Shown: piece by piece, positions 32,183 to 37,019 of the stretch
How the letters are laid out: each line of letters starts with the position of its first letter
Numbering within the stretch: the stretch's first letter is position 1
Assembly: GCA_027451625.1 (NCBI GenBank)
Contig: DAIDIY010000033.1
Coordinates: 1-37,019, forward strand
Length of the DNA stretch: 37,019 bases
Direction of reading: 5' to 3'
DNA from: Candidatus Daviesbacteria bacterium
Lineage (GTDB): Bacteria > Patescibacteriota > Microgenomatia > Daviesbacterales > UBA10151
Made by a program: the position numbers and the translations under genes
The notes under the pieces: generated by a model
Databases searched by the model: none
The model's input: only the letters and a program-made list of their open reading frames with translations
Told to the model about the DNA's origin: nothing

Positions 32183-35100
32183 TTATTGACTCTGCTGAAC
32201 GCTTCCATTTGCTATCAATATATTAAGCAGTGATTCATAATCTAGTGAATTTATTACCCCATCATGGTTAAAGTCTAGTGTGTAAGGAATATTTGAGAGA
32301 TTACACGATGTTAAACACCAATCAGAAAAGAGCACTGACATATCCTGCAGGTCTACTTTCCCATCTCCATTTCCATCTCCCATAAGTCCCCCTCCGATAC
32401 CTGGTGTTATTGAAAGTGTCGGTATCAAAGATTGAGTTGGGATTGCCATTGTCCCCATTAATGCAAAATCTGAGAAATTACTCGTTTGACATGAAACATC
32501 TTGAGTTGCTTGATTTACCTGGCAATCATTTAGTTTTTGCCAGTTACTTCCATCATATCGATATATTCCAAGGCTTGTTAGATCTATTCCCGCTACAGTA
32601 TTTGGGTCATAATGCATGGATACTATTATTGGATTTACAAAAGAATCCAGTGTTGTATATGGGTCTATTAATGAATGAATATGGTAGAGATAGCTACCAA
32701 CTACTTCTTTACCTGCAGGTATTGTAACGTTACTCTCATACTGAGTTTTATTTAATTGCTCTACCTGGAATGTTGTTGAGATAATATTCGATCCTTCTCC
32801 TACATAATCTTTTGGTACTGACACCATTACTCCGAAATTATTTTGTCCCAGATTATTGATCTCTCCACCCTGATTTACCAGTATTGCGGACTCTGTTGCT
32901 GAGGTCACTTGAGCACCTCCATTGCACATTGTCGTAAAGTTTTGGTCTGATAATGTCGCAGTACTTCCCGTAGAGTCTTTGGAAACAATATTCATATTAT
33001 ATGTCGTACACGGCACCAGATTACTTATCTGTTCGCTATGGTTTACCTCTCCTTCTGAATCTATTATCCCCGCATCCTCTCCATATTGACTATTTAGTCC
33101 ATACAACACATCTCCGGTTGATTGATTATTGGTACTCCACGAGATTGTTGCTGAATCGGTTGCTGTATTTATCTGAGGGAGTGTCTTTATCAAAAGCCCG
33201 CTACCTGGTATTACTGTAAGGTCTGGTGAATCACTTGTTTGTTTTTGGATTATCTGTCCATCATTTTCAACTGTTACAGTCACATTGTATGTTGGATTAG
33301 TCAACGTGAATCCAAATACTGATGTTGGATGATACTCTGCTACCCATGAACCTAATACTGCTCCTGTATCTCCCATTATCAAATTTTGAGGTTGAGAGTT
33401 TACTTCTCCTGAACTTAAAAGTCCAAAGACAGTATTTATTTGGTTTATCTCAAACTGGATATTATCTCCATAACAATCACCACTTGTTATTACTTTAATT
33501 CCTACATTTACCCCCTCTTCTACATTATCTATTATCTGATTACCATTACTATCCACCCATTTTACACTATTTATTTCACAAGGAACTGGAGTAGGGGTAG
33601 GAGTCTCTGTTGGCGTGGGAGTATTTGAAGGTGTTGGAGTAAGAGTAGGAGTTATAGTTATTGTCGGTGTTGGAGTGAGTGTTGGTATCGGCTCATTTAC
33701 CAATAGTTCTGGATTTTGTGATGTTATCTTACCGCTTCCATCTGCGAATGTTGCTACAAAGAAGTAATTTGCTATTCCACCTAAATTCTGAGGCTGATAC
33801 TCACTTGTCCATGTTCCTTCTCCTATTCCTCCTACTATTGTTCCCACTATTGGCGTTGTATTTATCTGAGTAAATCCTCCTGGATTAAGTAAACTTGAGT
33901 CATCTCTCCACACAGAGAACATCAGCTGCTGCCCGTTGCATGAATTTACCTGATTTGTTATTACTTTCATCCCTACATCAACCCCTGGATTTACTCCGCT
34001 TAAGATGTTATTTCCACTACTGTCTACCCAAGATCCTAATGTCAAAACACAGGGTACTGATGTAGGGACCGGAGTTAGTGTTTCTGTGGGAACTGACGTT
34101 AAGGTAGGAACTAAAGTCGGTGATGGTGTAGGAGTTATAGTTATCGTTGGTGTTGAAGTGAGTGTTGGCCCTCCACCTATTCCTCCACTTGGTGTCGGAG
34201 TAGCTGTCGGAATAATTGTTGGTTCTTGGGTTGGAGTTAAAGTAACTGTTGGTGTGGATGTTGGAGTAAGAGTAGGAACTATATTTGGATAGATTGTAAA
34301 TGTATATCCTGCCGTTGATCCTAAAATATCTGCATTATCTGAGTTTCTATATATTACTGAATTTAAATTATCAAATCCTACCGTTGTATCCCCTGTCTGT
34401 GATGGTACAAAATTTACTGTTGCCAAAAGTTGAGGGGTTGCAGTTTTGATTCCAGGGCTTACTACACCCCCTGTAAGTGATATCTTTCCTTGTGAATTAT
34501 CATAGTATTTCTCTACCCACGTACCTACAAAGGATCCCGTTGTGTCTATGTTTCCAACTTGAAGTGTTAATGGGTCAAACGTGAGTTTTGCTGAAAACAT
34601 ATTTGCTGAGTCTACTCCCGATGCTGCATATATTTTAATCGGGATTATACTACCCACATTTACTGTATTAAGTACCGATGTAGCTGAAAAACTAGCTGTT
34701 CCTCCTGGTACTACTCCTAATGCTCCTATTAATGTAGGAGTAGGAGTCTCTGTTGGCGTTGAAACTGTTTGAGTAGGAGTAATTGTAGGAAGTCCAGCTA
34801 GATTGTTCGTTAATGTATAACACGGGCTAGATGAACAGGTATTACTGGCAGCATCACCTCCAAAGAAAACTACACCTGTCGGGTTAATATACCAATTGTC
34901 ATGAATATTTCCTGTTGACAGATTAGTTGTTGGCCAGGAAATGATTTCGATTTGTCCTGGATTAGTAAAATTTTTCTCCCAGCCGTTATTTACAAATATT
35001 GAATTTTTAACTTCCGTATTTAAATTATTTCCACCGTTATCTAAGAATTCAATTGCCCCTCCAGGGTTATTTTCAAACCAGGAGTTTTCGATAATGGTAT

Positions 35101-37019
35101 TACTGGCACCTGATTCAAAGTCAATCCCCGTGTTGTCAGTTGCCCAAGATAAAGGGGTGTCTTTAATAGTTGCATTATCAAATATAACATTTGAGCTCCC
35201 GCCGAAAAATACTGATGAGGTACCTTTTGGGGCACCCCCTGTTCCTCGATCAATAATAAAATTAGATATTGTACACGTATGACAATCAGCAGCACTTAAA
35301 CTGGCATAGGAAACATCTGGTAACTCATTATCATGTAAATAAAAATTATCAAACAACACATTATCATATCCTCCAGTTCCATAAAGTCCATTTCCGCTAC
35401 CGCTCCAATCAAGCATGAAACCAGTTCCGGAGTTGTAGGCTTCTGAATTAGTGATTCTAAGATCAGTCATTATAGGGGCATAGGTTGGACTTGATGAACC
35501 AAGTCCAGTAACTCCTATTGCATACGACATATTTACTCCATCAGGTGAGACATAGTTTTGCCAATTAGGATTGTTGCTGCTTGATCCATTACCATCATAA
35601 AGACCGTTGAACCCATGTCCTAAAATATCATTAAAATATACAGAATGATTATTAAAAACGTTATTATAGAATAGAATTATTCCTGCTCCGGCATTGCACA
35701 CTTCAAGACTATTAACATTCATATATGAAGCATCATTTATAACCACCGCTCTTTGAGATATATCCCCGTCCCTGCAGATCTTTGGTCTTGGCCCTGAACC
35801 GTACGCACCAATAGTTATAAAGTTGGTAGATGTTCCAGACCCATTTATGGTCAGTTGTTGATCCCAAACTCCTCCTCGTTTTAACAATACTTGATCTCCT
35901 GGTTGAAGCGTTATTTGAGCTAAGTTTGTAAAATCTGCCCAGGGAGTACTCACACTTGTTCCATTATTAGAATCTGACCCCGAAGGATCAATATAGTAAG
36001 TAAGCGGAGGGGTCAGATTAGAAGAAATAGATAACATCTCTCCTGTACTGGTAACTGAAACTACCGGATCAGAAACAAGATAAGCTTGGATATAATAATT
36101 AGGATTCCCAAATACATCCAAAAACCCTGAAGATATATACTCAGCTTTCCAGGTAGTAGATGCTCCGTTAGTAAGTAAATCTACTGGATCTATATTATCC
36201 GCAACAACAATAGAAGGAAGCAGGCCACCTGATTTATATACTTGAAATTTAACTTGCTGTCCCACACAATCTCCTGTACTTACCACATTTAAAGGTACTA
36301 ACGTTTGATCAGCGATAGGATTTGTTGTTGATATCCCAAATGAAACTCCTGTTAGTTGGCATGCTCCTAAAACTTGAACTGTAGTTGGAGTCGGAGTAAC
36401 TGATGTTGCCCCATATACTTCAAGTGTTGCTAGTTGATAATCATTTGCATTTACTCCTGAATGCATGTATATACGCAAAAATTGCGCATTCCACCCGCCT
36501 ATATTATTATCAAAATTACCATTAATTCCTCCCCATACTCCCGAAAAATCCTTACCGTTACCTGAAACTTGCAAATCATAATTAGTTGCGCTATCTGTAC
36601 CCCAGACAACTTTTACTTCCCCTATTTTAAGATAGCTTCCCAAGTTAACTGTATATATAACACCATCTCCTCCAGATGCTGAAGTCCAATAAGTACCATC
36701 ATTATTATCAACTGCATTTAAAACCGCAGAACCTGTAGCTGTTGGTGAAATCTGATATGTAAATGGATGAGCATAAGCTAAGTCTCCAACTTTTCCGCTA
36801 GTTGAAGAACTTGCAGGAGTTGGAAGTAATGTCGGAGTAGCCGTAGGTTGAACGACGGTAGTTGGTGTTAAGGTAGGGATTAAAGTCGGTGATGGTGTAG
36901 GAGTTATAGTTATTGTCGGTGTTGAAGTGAGTGTTGGCCCTCCACCTATTCCCCCACTTGGGGTTGGAGTAGGAGTTTCTGTTGGTGTAGAGGTTGCCCC
37001 TGATATGGAGGTTGGAGTA
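32183..37019 (-). CDS. Giant modular surface protein (N-terminus beyond window)
   Basis: The frame stays open to the right edge, so at least 1,600 residues are present and the start lies outside; the TTG at 36643 is internal to a domain. Modules from N to C: Thr/Pro linker with GGIGGGP; discoidin (F5/8 type C)-like domain (about 36740-36390); Ig-like unit; right-handed beta-helix (about 36000-34790) resembling pectate-lyase-fold or polysaccharide-binding proteins; cohesin-like domain (about 34720-34285); Thr/Pro linkers; two more Ig-like units each starting with Cys; FN3-like domain (about 33200-32930); a domain ending in NFSDFALMG; and a C-terminal dockerin with two calcium loops (GDGNGDGKVDLQD and DFNHDGVINSLD, about 32390-32195). 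Such a protein would act in adhesion or glycan binding on the cell surface or on another organism. No LPXTG or TM is seen at the C-terminus. Confidence 0.87.
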   Translation of the reverse strand, partial: TPTSISGATSTPTETPTPTPSGGIGGGPTLTSTPTITITPTPSPTLIPTLTPTTVVQPTATPTLLPTPASSSTSGKVGDLAYAHPFTYQISPTATGSAVLNAVDNNDGTYWTSASGGDGVIYTVNLGSYLKIGEVKVVWGTDSATNYDLQVSGNGKDFSGVWGGINGNFDNNIGGWNAQFLRIYMHSGVNANDYQLATLEVYGATSVTPTPTTVQVLGACQLTGVSFGISTTNPIADQTLVPLNVVSTGDCVGQQVKFQVYKSGGLLPSIVVADNIDPVDLLTNGASTTWKAEYISSGFLDVFGNPNYYIQAYLVSDPVVSVTSTGEMLSISSNLTPPLTYYIDPSGSDSNNGTSVSTPWADFTNLAQITLQPGDQVLLKRGGVWDQQLTINGSGTSTNFITIGAYGSGPRPKICRDGDISQRAVVINDASYMNVNSLEVCNAGAGIILFYNNVFNNHSVYFNDILGHGFNGLYDGNGSSSNNPNWQNYVSPDGVNMSYAIGVTGLGSSSPTYAPIMTDLRITNSEAYNSGTGFMLDWSGSGNGLYGTGGYDNVLFDNFYLHDNELPDVSYASLSAADCHTCTISNFIIDRGTGGAPKGTSSVFFGGSSNVIFDNATIKDTPLSWATDNTGIDFESGASNTIIENSWFENNPGGAIEFLDNGGNNLNTEVKNSIFVNNGWEKNFTNPGQIEIISWPTTNLSTGNIHDNWYINPTGVVFFGGDAASNTCSSSPCYTLTNNLAGLPTITPTQTVSTPTETPTPTLIGALGVVPGGTASFSATSVLNTVNVGSIIPIKIYAASGVDSANMFSAKLTFDPLTLQVGNIDTTGSFVGTWVEKYYDNSQGKISLTGGVVSPGIKTATPQLLATVNFVPSQTGDTTVGFDNLNSVIYRNSDNADILGSTAGYTFTIYPNIVPTLTPTSTPTVTLTPTQEPTIIPTATPTPSGGIGGGPTLTSTPTITITPTPSPTLVPTLTSVPTETLTPVPTSVPCVLTLGSWVDSSGNNILSGVNPGVDVGMKVITNQVNSCNGQQLMFSVWRDDSSLLNPGGFTQINTTPIVGTIVGGIGEGTWTSEYQPQNLGGIANYFFVATFADGSGKITSQNPELLVNEPIPTLTPTPTITITPTLTPTPSNTPTPTETPTPTPVPCEINSVKWVDSNGNQIIDNVEEGVNVGIKVITSGDCYGDNIQFEINQINTVFGLLSSGEVNSQPQNLIMGDTGAVLGSWVAEYHPTSVFGFTLTNPTYNVTVTVENDGQIIQKQTSDSPDLTVIPGSGLLIKTLPQINTATDSATISWSTNNQSTGDVLYGLNSQYGEDAGIIDSEGEVNHSEQISNLVPCTTYNMNIVSKDSTGSTATLSDQNFTTMCNGGAQVTSATESAILVNQGGEINNLGQNNFGVMVSVPKDYVGEGSNIISTTFQVEQLNKTQYESNVTIPAGKEVVGSYLYHIHSLIDPYTTLDSFVNPIIVSMHYDPNTVAGIDLTSLGIYRYDGSNWQKLNDCQVNQATQDVSCQTSNFSDFALMGTMAIPTQSLIPTLSITPGIGGGLMGDGNGDGKVDLQDMSVLFSDWCLTSCNLSNIPYTLDFNHDGVINSLDYESLLNILIANGSVQQSQ
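34098..34202. repeat. 105-bp direct repeat, copy 1
   Basis: Nearly identical (a handful of mismatches) to 36867-36971, in the same orientation. It encodes a Thr/Pro linker with a GGIGGGP kink in the giant surface protein. Confidence 0.85.
36867..36971. repeat. 105-bp direct repeat, copy 2
   Basis: Second copy of the linker-coding repeat. The 2.7 kb between the copies encodes the discoidin-like, beta-helix and cohesin-like modules, so recombination between copies would delete these in frame. Confidence 0.85.

Noticed and set aside
33590-34290. CRISPR-like or satellite periodic repeat
   Set aside because: The periodicity comes from Thr/Pro linker codons in the surface-protein frame; repeat units vary and there are no spacers.
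32404-35282. Several plus-strand open frames opposite the giant gene
   Set aside because: They are antisense shadows of a repetitive low-complexity gene (for example Val/Gly-rich strings complementary to Thr/Pro codons) with no own start signals or domains.

Overview
The window looks like chromosomal DNA from a small-genome bacterium of the Candidate Phyla Radiation (Patescibacteria), most likely Microgenomates. This is inferred from AT-rich codon use, a DUF4446-DUF3048 gene pair, an archaeal-type AspRS, an interrupted secD/secF operon, many single-TM 'hypothetical' exported proteins and Thr/Pro-linker surface proteins. The standard code fits, because TAA, TAG and TGA all end genes. I see no rRNA, tRNA, CRISPR array, transposase or phage gene.

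Layout. 1-894: a decayed methyltransferase gene and a hairpin. 895-4644: two convergent MFS transporters and an ArsP_1/DUF318-like permease; the gap between the MFS genes holds strong inverted repeats. 4733-8996: exported functions, namely a membrane-anchored GH5-type glycosidase with two beta-sandwich modules, a two-TM miniprotein, and an unusual PKD-NicO/RcnA fusion preceded by an attenuator-like hairpin. 9104-12823: Mn-type superoxide dismutase, an OmpR-type response regulator, a soluble GAF histidine kinase and a divergent P-loop-like protein. 12919-19074: MurA with a natural Cys-to-Asp change, GltX, an anchored hypothetical, a D,D-carboxypeptidase and AspS.

19086-23139 is the most interesting part. 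A promoter sharing its -35 with the divergent aspS promoter drives a leader with a 28-codon peptide ORF, three mutually exclusive hairpins and an intrinsic terminator, followed by four tightly packed genes. These are a protein resembling BshC (the bacillithiol amino-acid ligase), a PfkB-type kinase, a PIG-L/BshB/MshB-type deacetylase and a HAD phosphatase. I propose an undescribed route to a bacillithiol- or mycothiol-like amino-sugar conjugate under attenuation control. This is inference from motifs and gene order.

23241-32106: RecJ, the CCA-adding enzyme, then a long minus-strand run DUF4446, DUF3048, wHTH-nucleotidyltransferase, secD, exported barrel-like protein, small helical protein, secF. 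32183 to the right edge: one giant surface protein (N-terminus outside the window) with discoidin-like, beta-helix, cohesin-like, FN3-like and dockerin domains.

A recurring theme is promoters whose -10 box lies only 6-11 nt before the start codon (sod, response regulator, kinase, gltX, dac, aspS, recJ, secD), implying leaderless or near-leaderless mRNAs. I used this to choose several start codons. All motif and family assignments were made by eye; no alignment or database search was run.
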